DNA of 64,000 bases from Nocardia sp. NBC_00416 (GTDB taxonomy: Bacteria > Actinomycetota > Actinomycetes > Mycobacteriales > Mycobacteriaceae), in contig NZ_CP107932.1 of NCBI RefSeq assembly GCF_036032445.1, positions 808,501 to 872,500 on the forward strand. The letters are read 5' to 3'. The position numbers and the translations under genes are program-made. Shown in pieces: positions 8,022 through 16,434 of the stretch. The stretch's first letter is position 1; each line of letters opens with the position of its first letter. The notes beneath the pieces were generated by a model. The model worked only from the letters and a program-made list of their open reading frames with translations. It was not told the DNA's origin and did not search any database.

Positions 8022-8594
8022 TCAGAGGGAGTCGATCCAGCGTTGCAGGCGGCGGCCCTCGGTGGCCATCAGCTCGGGCTCACGGAAGGTGTTGGTCAGC
8101 AACGAGATCCCCTGGTATGCCGCGACCAGCGCGACGGCCAGCTCGCGCGCGTCCTGTCCGTGGTCCATCTCGCGGAACTGCCGTTCGGCCCAGTCGACCA
8201 GGCTGCGCATGTGCTCGGCCAGTTTGCGGTCCAGGCCGTCGGCGCGCTTGTCCAGCTCCGAGGCCAGCGTGCCGGTGGGGCACCCGTACCGTGCCGCGAG
8301 GTCGCGCTGGTCGACCCAGCCGCCGACGAGCGCCTTCAGTCGGGCGCGGGGGGTGGCCAGGGTGTCGAGTTCGGCGAGCAGTGCGCGCAGCGCCTCGCCG
8401 TGGGTGCCGATGGCGGCCTCGACCAGTTCGTCCTTGGTCTTGAAGTAGTAGTAGACGTTCCCGATCGGTACGTCGGCGGCGCGCGCGATATCGGCGAGCG
8501 TCGTCTTCTCGACCCCCTGCTCGTGCAGGACAGTGGCCGCTGCGGCGGTGAGCCGTTCCCGCTTGCCCGGCTTCCACGTTGTTGAGTGAGTCAC
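8022..8594 (-). CDS. TetR-family repressor
   Basis: About 190 residues with the TetR DNA-binding domain (LTAAAATVLHEQGVEKTTLADIARAADVPIGNVYYYFKTKDEL). The ligand domain includes ARYGCPTGTLASEL, common in the YxaF/LmrA-type group. I place the start at the GTG at 8594 because TACACT lies 7 nt upstream (8602-8607), the arrangement of a leaderless transcript. A TTG at 8612 is the alternative. A 12-bp palindrome overlaps the start. It is divergent from the NmrA-like/PPOX/haloalkane dehalogenase operon, which it presumably represses along with itself. Confidence 0.88.
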   Translation of the reverse strand: MTHSTTWKPGKRERLTAAAATVLHEQGVEKTTLADIARAADVPIGNVYYYFKTKDELVEAAIGTHGEALRALLAELDTLATPRARLKALVGGWVDQRDLAARYGCPTGTLASELDKRADGLDRKLAEHMRSLVDWAERQFREMDHGQDARELAVALVAAYQGISLLTNTFREPELMATEGRRLQRWIDSL

Positions 8595-8600
8595 CTGACT
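8589..8600. promoter_or_regulatory. palindrome AGTCACCTGACT at the tetR start, likely operator
   Basis: A perfect 12-bp palindrome covers the proposed leaderless transcription and translation start of the tetR gene, just downstream of TACACT. A degenerate copy (AGTCAGCCAACT, 8646-8657) lies nearer the divergent operon. The placement suits an autoregulatory operator. Confidence 0.45.
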
Positions 8601-8682
8601 AAGTGTAGACAAACCACCGCGGGTCGGCTAACGTTCCGCTCAGTAAGTCAGCCAACTAACTAACTGCATGCGAGGAGTAACG

Positions 8683-9498
8683 ATGATTGTGGTAACGGGC
8701 GCGACCGGGAATGTCGGCGGCGAGCTGGTCCGGATCCTCACGGCTGCCGGCGAGGACGTAGTCGGCGTATCCCGCCGCCCCGTGCCGCTGCCGGACGGTG
8801 TACCGCACCGGTCGGCCGACCTGGGCGACCCGGACGGTCTGCGGACCGCGTTCGAGGGGGCCACCGCCTTGTTCCTTCTCGTCGCCGGCGATGATCCGGC
8901 GGCGATCCTCGGTGTCGCCAAGGAGAAGGGTGTCCGGCGAGTCGTTTTGGTGTCGTCCCAGGGCGTCGGCACCCGGCCGGCGGCGTACGGCCATGCGGCG
9001 GCGTTCGAAGCCGCGGTGCGCGACTCCGGGCTGGACTGGACGATCCTGCGCTCCGGCGGCCTCGACTCCAACGCCTTCGCGTGGGCCGAGTCCATCCGCG
9101 CCGACCGCACCGCCGCCGCACCGTTCGGCAGCGTCGGGCTGCCGACCGTCGACCCGGCCGACGTCGCCGCGGTCGCCGCGGCGACGCTGCGCGAGGACGG
9201 ACATGCGGGCCGGACCTACGAGCTGACCGGCCCGGAGCTGGTCACCCCACGTGACAGGGCCGCCGCCATCGGCGCCGCGCTCGGCACCCCGGTGCGCTAC
9301 GTCGAACAGACCCGCGACGAGGCGCGTGCCCAGATGCTCACATTCATGCCCGAACCGGTCGTCGACGGCACCCTCGCCATCCTCGGCGACCCGCTGCCCG
9401 CCGAACAGCGCATCAGCCCCGACGTGGCACACGTCCTCGGTCGCGCCCCGCGCACCTTCGCCGATTGGGCCACCCGCACCGCCGCCGCCTTCCGATGA
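8683..9498 (+). CDS. NmrA-like NAD(P)H-binding protein
   Basis: A 271-residue atypical SDR of the NmrA/QOR2-like group, which bind NAD(P) and act as redox sensors or quinone-type reductases. The nucleotide motif is VVTGATGNVGGELVRIL at the N-terminus. VRRVVLVSSQGVG and LDWTILRSGGLDSNAFAWAESIRADR follow as in NmrA-family proteins, and the catalytic YxxxK is not apparent. The ATG at 8683 is chosen over an in-frame upstream ATG because GAGGAG lies 5 nt before it. The stop overlaps the next start (ATGA), coupling it to the PPOX gene. It is the first gene of the TetR-controlled operon. Confidence 0.87.
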   Translation: MIVVTGATGNVGGELVRILTAAGEDVVGVSRRPVPLPDGVPHRSADLGDPDGLRTAFEGATALFLLVAGDDPAAILGVAKEKGVRRVVLVSSQGVGTRPAAYGHAAAFEAAVRDSGLDWTILRSGGLDSNAFAWAESIRADRTAAAPFGSVGLPTVDPADVAAVAAATLREDGHAGRTYELTGPELVTPRDRAAAIGAALGTPVRYVEQTRDEARAQMLTFMPEPVVDGTLAILGDPLPAEQRISPDVAHVLGRAPRTFADWATRTAAAFR

Positions 9499-9869
9499 AA
9501 CCCACGGTCCGGGCGTTCCTCACCGAGCCGCGGATCGCGACCCTCACCACGATCCGTTCGGACGGCACGCCGCACGTCGCACCGGTCCGGTTCACCTGGG
9601 ACGACACGGCGAGCACGGCCCGCGTTCTGACAGTCGCCACATCCCGCAAGGCACGGAACGTGGTGACCGGCGGGCGCGTTGCGATCTGCCAGCCGGATGG
9701 CTTCCGCTGGGTGACGCTCGAAGGCACTGCCACCCTGTCCGCCGATCCGGACCGGGTGGCGGGCGCCGCCCGCCGGTACCACCGACGCTATCGCGCTGCC
9801 CCGCCCGACCCCGCCGGTCGCGTCGTCATCGAGATCGCGGTCGATCGCATCCTCACCCTCAACCTCTGA
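9495..9869 (+). CDS. PPOX-class F420/FMN-dependent oxidoreductase
   Basis: A 124-residue split-barrel protein: FLTEPRIATLTTIRSDGTPHVAPVRF at the N-terminus, then the cofactor-contact TSRKARNVVTGGRVAICQ and a C-terminal RVVIEIAVDRILTL. It fits the F420-dependent PPOX family by length. The start codon overlaps the NmrA-like stop (ATGA) and the haloalkane dehalogenase begins 6 nt after its stop, so it is the middle gene of a three-gene operon. Its role may be reductive detoxification in the same pathway; the cofactor is not proven. Confidence 0.87.
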   Translation: MKPTVRAFLTEPRIATLTTIRSDGTPHVAPVRFTWDDTASTARVLTVATSRKARNVVTGGRVAICQPDGFRWVTLEGTATLSADPDRVAGAARRYHRRYRAAPPDPAGRVVIEIAVDRILTLNL

Positions 9870-9875
9870 AGGACC

Positions 9876-10730
9876 ATGCCCGACACCCACGTACTCGACT
9901 CGACCATGCACCACCGCGAAATCGGCACCGGCGCACCGATCGTGTTCCTGCACGGCAACCCGACCTCGTCGTACCTGTGGCGCAACATCCTGCCCATCGT
10001 CGGCCCCGGCCGGCTACTCGCCCCGGACCTGATCGGCATGGGTGATTCGGGCAAGCCGCCGATCGACTACACGTTCGCCGACCACGCGCGGTACCTGGAC
10101 GCCTGGTTCGACGCGCTCGGGCTCGGCGAGGTCGTGCTCGTCGGACACGATTGGGGCGGTGCGCTCGCGTTCGACTGCGCGGCCCGCCATCCCGGCCGAG
10201 TACGCGGGGTCGCGTTCACCGAGACCATCGTCAAGCCGATGAGCTGGGACGAGTTCCCCGAGGCCGGCCGGGACCTGTGGCGGGCCATCCGGACCATCGG
10301 AGTCGGCGAGTCCATGTTCCTGGACGACTCGTTCGTCCAGGACGGCCTGCGCACGATCTCGGACCGACTCGGCCCCGCCGACCTGGAGGTCTACCGGCGG
10401 CCGTACCCGACGCGGGAGAGTCGGCTTCCGCTGCTGCGCTGGGCGCGTTCGATGCCGCTGGACGCGACACCGAGTGACGTCGTCGCGCGCGCCGAAGAGT
10501 ACGACCAGTGGCTGGCGTCCAGCTCGGACGTACCGAAACTCATGGTGAACTTCGCGCCGGCGTACGGCACGATGACCGAGCCCGCCGTCATCGACTGGTG
10601 CGCGAAAACGATCTCCGCCCTCGACATTCGACAATACGACGAGGTCGCCGGCCACCACACGCCCGAGGACCAGCCCGACCTGCTCGCCGCCGCCATCTCC
10701 GACTGGCTGGACCGCAACAGTCTCCGCTGA
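9876..10730 (+). CDS. haloalkane dehalogenase-like alpha/beta hydrolase
   Basis: A 284-residue alpha/beta hydrolase of the haloalkane dehalogenase family, which hydrolyses carbon-halogen bonds through an Asp nucleophile. The oxyanion/halide motif is FLHGNPTSSYLWRN (Asn at about 28), the nucleophile elbow VGHDWGG (Asp92, halide-stabilising Trp93), the probable acid Glu in FTETIVKPMSWDEFP, and the catalytic His in the VAGHHTPEDQPD segment near 260. This set matches the DhaA/LinB subfamily with the Glu acid on strand 6. RBS AAGGA precedes the ATG. It is the third gene of the TetR-controlled operon, suggesting a haloorganic inducer or substrate. Actual substrates are unknown. Confidence 0.88.
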   Translation: MPDTHVLDSTMHHREIGTGAPIVFLHGNPTSSYLWRNILPIVGPGRLLAPDLIGMGDSGKPPIDYTFADHARYLDAWFDALGLGEVVLVGHDWGGALAFDCAARHPGRVRGVAFTETIVKPMSWDEFPEAGRDLWRAIRTIGVGESMFLDDSFVQDGLRTISDRLGPADLEVYRRPYPTRESRLPLLRWARSMPLDATPSDVVARAEEYDQWLASSSDVPKLMVNFAPAYGTMTEPAVIDWCAKTISALDIRQYDEVAGHHTPEDQPDLLAAAISDWLDRNSLR

Positions 10731-11154
10731 CCCGTTACGCGGCCCTCCAGCACCCGCCGCGACTACGGCATCGCGCTGGGCGCTCCGGTCGACGGGTTCG
10801 GCGCGGACTCCGATGTCGGGCTGCCGGATCCGGACCAGGTCGACGGCTGGTTCCGGTTCCGGCGCAGCCTCGCCGGTGCCGCTGTTGTGAAGTGGTTGTC
10901 AGGGACGCACGGACCGGCACTCGGGGGCCGGAACAGGAGTCGTCGGAGACGGCCGCGATGCCCGGCCGACGAGGTGGGAGAGGGGACTGGCTGTCACCGC
11001 GGCCGATATCGGTCAGGACTATGGTCAGGTCAGGCCGACGGCTTCGACCTCAGCGGCGACGAGGGCAGCGGGGTCTACCGGTGTCAGGCGAGCACAGCGC
11101 GAATTACCTCGGAGGTAATGGACCAGACGGATTGTCGGGGCCAGGATCTACTGC
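10731..11154 (+). other. 424-bp region without an intact gene; possible coding remnant
   Basis: No complete gene is supported. In one forward frame about 10760-10890 there is a protein-like stretch containing RDYGIALGAPVDGFG and PDPDQVDGWFRFRRS with good codon bias, but no start or stop consistent with a gene. It may be the remains of a deleted gene whose family I cannot name. The rest, up to the start of the SnoaL-like gene, shows nothing recognisable. Confidence 0.4.
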
Positions 11155-11613
11155 ATGAACGGTTTCGGGACGAATACACGCGCTGTAGTCGAGGAGTTGC
11201 TTCACCGAATCGCTGCGGGCGCTCCTGACTCCATCGCTGAACTGTATGCCCCGGTCAGCGACTGGAAACTGAATTGGCCGGAGTATGAGCACGGACGCCC
11301 CATGACTCCGTGGATTCGGCGCCGCGCCTCGCGGTCCGACGCGGCCGAGCATTTCCGGGAGATCGGCCGTCACCACGTGCCCGAAGCCGTCGGCACCGTG
11401 ATCGAGCGAATAGTGGTCGATGGCCCGGATGCAGTGGTTCTGGGTGAGATTCGCCAAACGGCCCGGGCTACCCGACGTGCCTACCGTTCCCGTTTCGCGT
11501 TGCATCTCACTGTCGAGAACGGCCTGATCATCCGCCACCACGTCTACGAGGACAGTCTCGCCGTCGCCCATGCCTTCGACCCGCAACCAGTTGAACCGGA
11601 CCACGTATTTTGA
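11155..11613 (+). CDS. SnoaL/NTF2-like protein
   Basis: A 152-residue protein with the cone-shaped NTF2/SnoaL-like pattern: an N-terminal helix (TRAVVEELLHRIAAGAPDSIAELYAP), then DWKLNWPEY, and strands FALHLTVENGLIIRHHVYEDSLAVAHAF at the C-terminus. Such proteins are isomerases or ligand-binding subunits, and many are annotated only as nuclear-transport-factor-2-like. The HHVYEDS tail is typical of the SnoaL-like set. CAGGA upstream is a weak ribosome site. It is an isolated gene, convergent with the methyltransferase gene, and has no obvious functional partner. Confidence 0.78.
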   Translation: MNGFGTNTRAVVEELLHRIAAGAPDSIAELYAPVSDWKLNWPEYEHGRPMTPWIRRRASRSDAAEHFREIGRHHVPEAVGTVIERIVVDGPDAVVLGEIRQTARATRRAYRSRFALHLTVENGLIIRHHVYEDSLAVAHAFDPQPVEPDHVF

Positions 11614-11716
11614 ACCGCTCCGACTCGGCGACCTGCTTGCGCAGCCGCTTGTCTCCTCGGCGCGATCGGTGATCGCCGGCTCCGATCGTCGGCGGCCGGC
11701 AATCGTGCTCGTGGCC

Positions 11717-11736
11717 GGGGTCGGGGTCGGGGTCGG
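11717..11736 (+). repeat. GGGGTC tandem repeat (G-run, possible G-quadruplex)
   Basis: Three GGGGTC units followed by GG on the plus strand, in the 150-bp space between convergent genes. Three G4 runs and a final GG could support a two-tetrad quadruplex. No coding role is apparent. Confidence 0.6.
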
Positions 11737-11763
11737 CGTACAGATAGCCGGGCCGCCGCAAGT

Positions 11764-12552
11764 TCAGGACGCCGAGGGCGTCAGCAGGAAGTAGGCGTAG
11801 TTTCGATCGAGGTCGTTCTCCGGCACCAGCGAGACCACTTGCGGTTCGAAACCCGATTCGACGGCAATGCACCAGAACTGGTCGATCGGAAGGATGTTCT
11901 GCGAGGCGAGGTTCCGCGCGTAGTTTCGCTTGTGGGGTGTGCGGTCATCGCTGTCGCGATACTTGATCTGCACGAACATCACACCCGACGGCGCGAGCAG
12001 CTCGCGCGCGATGGCCAGGAGACGCCTCGTGTAATCCTGCGAGGGGAGCACTTCCATCACGTAGAGGCACAGGAAGAGCTCGCACGATCCGGCCCCGATA
12101 CGCTCGACCGCCGCCTCGGGGTTCTCGACTTCTATCAGCACCTGCTCGAAGGCCGTCTCGCACACAGCTTTGGTGTGACGTGCACATTCGTCCAGGCTGG
12201 CAGCCACGACATCCACGGCGACGAATCGGTCGGCCCGTGGTGCGAAGGCCACGGCGTTCGCGCCGCCGCCCGAGCCCCACTCCACCACGGTCGACATCGA
12301 CGGAGTCCGGTCGAGGACGCGCGCCAGCTTGTCGAACAACGCCAAGTGTGCGGCGCCGACCTCTTCCCACTGGCCGGGAATCCCATCGGACCAATGGGAA
12401 TTGTTCTCCCAGGCTCGCTGGTCCGGATCACCCCAGTATGCTGCCGCCTCCGCAATCACCTGCTGCTCGGAGTGCTGCGGTCCCACCCGATCCAGTGTTT
12501 CTCGCACTCGCCGGCGCAGACGGCGCGTCACGGTTTCCGCTCGGTTTTCCAC
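11764..12552 (-). CDS. class I SAM-dependent methyltransferase
   Basis: A 262-residue methyltransferase. Motif I is STVVEWGSGGGANAVAFAP, followed by FVAVDVVAASLDEC (acidic residue for the ribose hydroxyls) and ELFLCLYVMEVLP. The N-terminal region has the unusual AYWGDPDQRAWENNSHWSDG. The GTG at 12552 is preferred because TGGAGG lies 5 nt upstream; the longer open frame further upstream is low-complexity and unlikely to be coding. The acceptor is unknown. Proteins with a WxxxSHW-like N-terminus often act on small molecules or sugars, but that is not enough for a call. It stands alone, convergent with the SnoaL-like gene. Confidence 0.8.
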   Translation of the reverse strand: MENRAETVTRRLRRRVRETLDRVGPQHSEQQVIAEAAAYWGDPDQRAWENNSHWSDGIPGQWEEVGAAHLALFDKLARVLDRTPSMSTVVEWGSGGGANAVAFAPRADRFVAVDVVAASLDECARHTKAVCETAFEQVLIEVENPEAAVERIGAGSCELFLCLYVMEVLPSQDYTRRLLAIARELLAPSGVMFVQIKYRDSDDRTPHKRNYARNLASQNILPIDQFWCIAVESGFEPQVVSLVPENDLDRNYAYFLLTPSAS

Positions 12553-12989
12553 CGGGCCTCCAATTCGTCTTTTGCGGCGAAGGTGGCGGGCCGGCAGTCC
12601 GGCCCGTGCCCTGCATCGCCGGACCCGGTAGACAGCATAAGGAAAAGTATCCCATTGCACACTTGACGGAATAGGGCCTCGCAGCGCGCAGTATTCAGAA
12701 AGCATCGCAAATACGCCAAATGCCGCAAATCCAGCATCGTGCGGTAACCGTCGTCTGTCCCGGGCCGCGGCGGATCTGCTGAAACTGCTCGACGATATCC
12801 GGACGCACTCCGATATCCCGGCGCAATCGGGCACGGGCGGTCCCGGGTACGTGGCCTGTGATCTTGTGTGCTTTTGCTCGAATCCGGTCGGCGGGTTTGC
12901 GCGGCGTTCTGTGGCCGCACAGGAGGCGGGCGATGAGGTTCTTTATTTCGGTCGAGCTTCTTGTGTGGTGGGTTGGGTCCGGACGTAGG

Positions 12990-13185
12990 AATGCGTAGTT
13001 CGCGCAGTATCCGTGCCGTTGTTGTGGCATGGGTCCATCGATCATTTCGATGTTGAACGCGCCGGGGGTGTCCGGTTCGCGCAGGATGGTTCTGCGGATG
13101 TTGTCCTGTGCGATGAGTGCCGACCGGCCGCGGTCGAAGCGCTGGTGGATCGTCTTGCCGACCCGAGTGGACCGCCCACCGACTC
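12990..13185 (-). pseudogene. remnant of a P-loop (AAA/kinase-like) ATP-binding protein
   Basis: Reading the minus strand gives a broken Walker A (GGPLGS, then in the next frame VGKTIHQRF) followed by DRGRSALIAQDNIRRTILRE and DTPGAFNIEMID. These resemble the N-terminal third of small actinobacterial P-loop kinases of the zeta-toxin-like group. A frameshift lies inside the Walker A, and downstream similarity moves to another frame and then fades by about 12990. The rest of the 684-bp stretch 12553-13236 holds no supported gene. This is a decayed fragment recognised by motif, not by alignment. Confidence 0.5.
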
Positions 13186-13236
13186 AAATGACAGGAATAT
13201 CTGACATCTCAGCTATCTGTGTGTATTGTTCGTCTT

Positions 13237-13719
13237 ATGAGCTCAGACGATGTGGAACAGGGCTTCGCCGACGCGGTAGGCCGGCACTTCGCGCGTCAGA
13301 ACGGCCTGCCGCCGGTTACCGGCCGGGTAGTCGGGTGGTTGCTGGTCTGCGATCCGGCGCAGCAAACCATCGCCGAGGTCGGTCAGGGGCTACGCGCCAG
13401 CCGTAGTGCTATTGCCGGTGCCGTTGCGCAACTCGAGGGTTGGGGGTGGATTCAGCGCACCCGGGCAGCCGGGGAACGAGTCGACCGAGTAGAACTCGAT
13501 CCGGCGATCTGGGTTCGGCTTCTGGACAAAACCGAGGAGTACACCTCCCTGCGCACGCTCGCCCAGCGCGGACTCGAACTACTCGAAGATGCACCGGACA
13601 CCCGCCGGTCTCGTCTGAGCGAGGCCGCGGACTTTGCCGATTTCCTCGCCGAGCGGATGCCTGTCATCGCCGCTGAATGGCGCGCTCGCCGTACCGAACT
13701 CGGGACATCAGGCGAATAG
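13237..13719 (+). CDS. GbsR/MarR-type winged-helix regulator
   Basis: A 160-residue regulator. The GbsR-like arrangement is visible: FADAVGRHFARQNGLPPVTGRVVGWLLVCDP, then helix-turn-helix IAEVGQGLRASRSAIAGAVAQLEGWGWIQR, a wing with GERVDRVELDP, and a C-terminal helical dimerisation region. The ATG at 13237 has no clear ribosome site and may be leaderless. The serine hydrolase gene begins 142 bp downstream on the same strand, followed by two membrane-protein genes, so local control of that group is plausible. Confidence 0.8.
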   Translation: MSSDDVEQGFADAVGRHFARQNGLPPVTGRVVGWLLVCDPAQQTIAEVGQGLRASRSAIAGAVAQLEGWGWIQRTRAAGERVDRVELDPAIWVRLLDKTEEYTSLRTLAQRGLELLEDAPDTRRSRLSEAADFADFLAERMPVIAAEWRARRTELGTSGE

Positions 13720-13861
13720 GTCGACAACGTAGGAACGGCCGGACTCAGGCCACCCATATCTTCATTGCTTCCAACGTGCCCGTACAGCGGGTGCGCGATC
13801 ACTCCTGCCCGGAATCGGTCGCCTGTCGCTCAGATCAATCACCGAATCGAGGATCAATCTC

Positions 13862-15226
13862 ATGAGTTTTCCCACCGAGTTCTGGAAGCGTCGGCTCGAC
13901 GAACTGCGTGCCGAATATCACGTGCCCGGAGCCTCTCTGGCCGTGCTGGCCGACGGCACCCTGCACGAACTGGCCAGCGGAGTGCTGAACACGGCGACAG
14001 GTGTGGAGGTCACGCCGGATTCGGTATTTCTTTCCGGTTCGACTGCGAAGATCTACACGGCGGTTCTGATCATGCAGCTGGTCGATGCCGGAAAACTGGG
14101 GCTCGACGCCCCAGTGGTGGATGTACTACCCGAATTCGCCACCCCCGACCCGGAAGCGACTCGGCGGATCACCGTTCGTCACCTGCTCAGTCATACCGGT
14201 GGCGTCACCAACGATTTCAACTACGATTCGGGTCGCGGTGACGATTGTCTCGCCCGGTATGTCGAAGCCGCCCGCAGCGTGCCGCTGGACTGCAAGCCCG
14301 GCACCTGCTATTCCTACGGAAGCCTGGGTTACGTCGTTCTCGGGCGCATCGTCGAAATGCTTACCGGAATGACCTGGGACCAGGCTCTCGACGAGATGGT
14401 CTTTCAGCCGCTCGGGCTCGGGCACTCCATGACTCTGCCGGAACAAGCCCTGCGCTTCCGAGTCGCCATGGGCCATACCGCCGGTAGTGATCCCGAACCG
14501 GCGCCGGTGTGGGATGTGATGCCCCGCTCGGCAGGGCCCTACGGCCGCGTCATCACCTCTGCGGGAGATGTAGCCAGGCTGGCGACCATGCTGCTGGACG
14601 GTGGTGTCGGACCCGATGGTGTCCGCCTGTTGTCGGAGGAAGCGGTGGCCGCCATGCAACGGCCGCAGGTCGCAAGCCCGGACAAATGGACGATGTCTGC
14701 CGACAGCTGGGGTCTGGGGCCGGCTCTTTACGATTGGGACGGCGTTACCGGTTTCGGTCACGACGGCAGTGCCGTCACCCAGCACTCCTACTTGCGGGTC
14801 GTCCCGAGCGCCGGTGTGGTGGTTGTACTGTTGTGCAACGGTGGTGAATTCGGCAAGCTGTACGCCGATCTGGTGGGCGAACTCCTGGCCGAGACCGCCG
14901 GGGTGCGGATGCCGCCGCCGTTTGCGCCTCCCGCGAGCCCGCCTGCGGTGGATATGGCGGCTCTGGTGGGTACGTACCGCCGTGGTGGCGTCGAGATCAC
15001 CGTCAGCGAACGGGACGGCCATGCGCGAATCCGTTACGAGTTCATCGATGGGATGAAGCATTTCTCGCCACCCATCGAAACAGATCTGACCGCAGTGTCT
15101 CCGTCGGTTTTCGCTGCTACGGGCGGCCCCTCCGGCGAGGATTACACACCTGTCGTCTTCGGGTCGCTGGCCGACGGCACCCCGTGTGTCTATGTCAGCA
15201 TGCGCGCTACTCCCAGGGTCGGCTGA
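13862..15226 (+). CDS. serine hydrolase of the beta-lactamase/class C family
   Basis: A 454-residue penicillin-binding-protein-like hydrolase (class C beta-lactamase, D-peptidase or family VIII esterase group). The nucleophile motif SxxK is SGSTAKIYTA (Ser60, Lys63). The second motif is in CYSYGSLGYVVLGRI, and the third is GFGHDGSAV, an HxG in place of KTG. The C-terminal 100 residues (VGTYRRGGVEITVSERDGHARIRYEF) look like the small lipocalin-like domain found in this group. No signal peptide is present, so it should be cytoplasmic, which argues for an esterase or amidase over cell-wall work. Two membrane-protein genes follow closely. Confidence 0.85.
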   Translation: MSFPTEFWKRRLDELRAEYHVPGASLAVLADGTLHELASGVLNTATGVEVTPDSVFLSGSTAKIYTAVLIMQLVDAGKLGLDAPVVDVLPEFATPDPEATRRITVRHLLSHTGGVTNDFNYDSGRGDDCLARYVEAARSVPLDCKPGTCYSYGSLGYVVLGRIVEMLTGMTWDQALDEMVFQPLGLGHSMTLPEQALRFRVAMGHTAGSDPEPAPVWDVMPRSAGPYGRVITSAGDVARLATMLLDGGVGPDGVRLLSEEAVAAMQRPQVASPDKWTMSADSWGLGPALYDWDGVTGFGHDGSAVTQHSYLRVVPSAGVVVVLLCNGGEFGKLYADLVGELLAETAGVRMPPPFAPPASPPAVDMAALVGTYRRGGVEITVSERDGHARIRYEFIDGMKHFSPPIETDLTAVSPSVFAATGGPSGEDYTPVVFGSLADGTPCVYVSMRATPRVG

Positions 15227-15232
15227 TCGCCG

Positions 15233-15436
15233 ATGAGGATCGACAAGATAGCCATGATCCACGACCGTACCGCCACGCTCACCCCGCGCCTGGACCCGCG
15301 ACAGGCTGTCTATCAGCCGAGGGCCCTGCCGGTCGCCGTGGCCGGCCAGTTGTTCGTCACCGCCCCCATCGCGGTAGCCGCGGCGATCCAGTACTTCATG
15401 GTGATCAATGAGCCGCTCGGCTCGCCCGCGACGTGA
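15233..15436 (+). CDS. small single-pass membrane protein
   Basis: A 67-residue protein with one hydrophobic helix (VAGQLFVTAPIAVAAAIQYFMVI, about residues 36-58) after a basic N-terminus. It begins 6 nt after the hydrolase stop, and its own stop overlaps the next start in GTGA, so it sits inside an operon. No family is recognised. Its placement and coupling argue that it is a real partner of the larger membrane protein. An in-frame ATG at 15254 is an alternative start. Confidence 0.6.
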   Translation: MRIDKIAMIHDRTATLTPRLDPRQAVYQPRALPVAVAGQLFVTAPIAVAAAIQYFMVINEPLGSPAT

Positions 15437-16434
15437 GCGCGCCGGCCATGCGACTCGGGACGGCTCGAGCTATTTGGCGTAATTGGCACCGCCCGCTGGT
15501 ACTGAGTTCGATCATGCTGGCGGGGCTCATGATCTTGTCGGGGATCGGCATGATCGTCGACGACCGCGTACTGCTCGGTGAATCGATCTGGACGAAGCCG
15601 CTGAAATTCAGTGTCGCTTTCGGTCTCTACACCGTGACCCTGGCATGGTTGCTGACGAATCTGGTCAAGGCTGCGCGAGTGGGCTGGTGGATGGGCTCGG
15701 TGTTCGCGCTCTTCGCGGCAATCGAGGTCGGGCTCATCGCGATCATCGCCGGACGTGGCTCTTTCAGTCATTTCAATATCGGTGATCCCGATCCGCTGAA
15801 CCGGGTGCTCGTCACGTTGTTTCAGAACGGTGTACCGGCGATCTTCTTCTCGAATCTGGCTATCGCGATCGTCGTGCTGATACAGCGCACTTGCGATAAG
15901 GCGCTGTCGAGGGCGATGCGCACGGGAATCGTGATATCCACGATCGGCACTACGATTCCCCTGTGGTTGGGCATCGGTGTCGATGCCCCCGAGCGCACAG
16001 CCCGTAATGCCGCGGGCGCGGAAGTCCGGTTACTCGGGGGACACGGGATCGGAGACCCCGACGGCACCGGAATGCCGTTCACGAACTGGAGCACCACTGG
16101 AGGTGATCTCCGAGTTCCCCATTTCATCGGCATGCACGGCATCCACGCGCTGCTGCTGATAGCCGCTCTCCTCGTTGCGCTCGCTGTTCGTTTTCGGTGG
16201 ATGCACACGAGTACGCGTGCGCAGCTGGTGACAATCGCAGCATTCGGCTATTCCGGACTGCTGGTCGCCACTGCCTGGCAGGCCCGTCGGGGACAGTCTC
16301 TGGTCGACCCCGACGCCGTGACTCTCGGTATGTTCGCCGTGCCGGCGCTGATCACCGTCGCCGCTGCCGTACTGGTGATTCGTGCCGCGAAACGTCGATC
16401 TGTCGCACTGGACGAACTCCCCGACCGACCCTAG
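15433..16434 (+). CDS. polytopic membrane protein of unknown function
   Basis: A 333-residue integral membrane protein with about eight hydrophobic segments, including LVLSSIMLAGLMILSGIGMI, FGLYTVTLAWLLTNLV, FALFAAIEVGLIAIIAG and IHALLLIAALLVALAV. Conserved-looking polar spots are WTKPLKFS after the first helix and HFIGMHGIHALL, where buried histidines could bind a ligand or cofactor. The GTG start overlaps the preceding stop. I do not know its function. The operon with a cytoplasmic serine hydrolase and a tiny membrane protein suggests a membrane-linked modification or stress role, which is inference only. Confidence 0.75.
   Translation: MSAPAMRLGTARAIWRNWHRPLVLSSIMLAGLMILSGIGMIVDDRVLLGESIWTKPLKFSVAFGLYTVTLAWLLTNLVKAARVGWWMGSVFALFAAIEVGLIAIIAGRGSFSHFNIGDPDPLNRVLVTLFQNGVPAIFFSNLAIAIVVLIQRTCDKALSRAMRTGIVISTIGTTIPLWLGIGVDAPERTARNAAGAEVRLLGGHGIGDPDGTGMPFTNWSTTGGDLRVPHFIGMHGIHALLLIAALLVALAVRFRWMHTSTRAQLVTIAAFGYSGLLVATAWQARRGQSLVDPDAVTLGMFAVPALITVAAAVLVIRAAKRRSVALDELPDRP

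Noticed and set aside
12695..13045. A 116-residue minus-strand frame as an intact gene
   Set aside because: Only its upstream end resembles a P-loop kinase and it is frame-broken there; the rest is arginine-rich and unrecognised, so I call a remnant.
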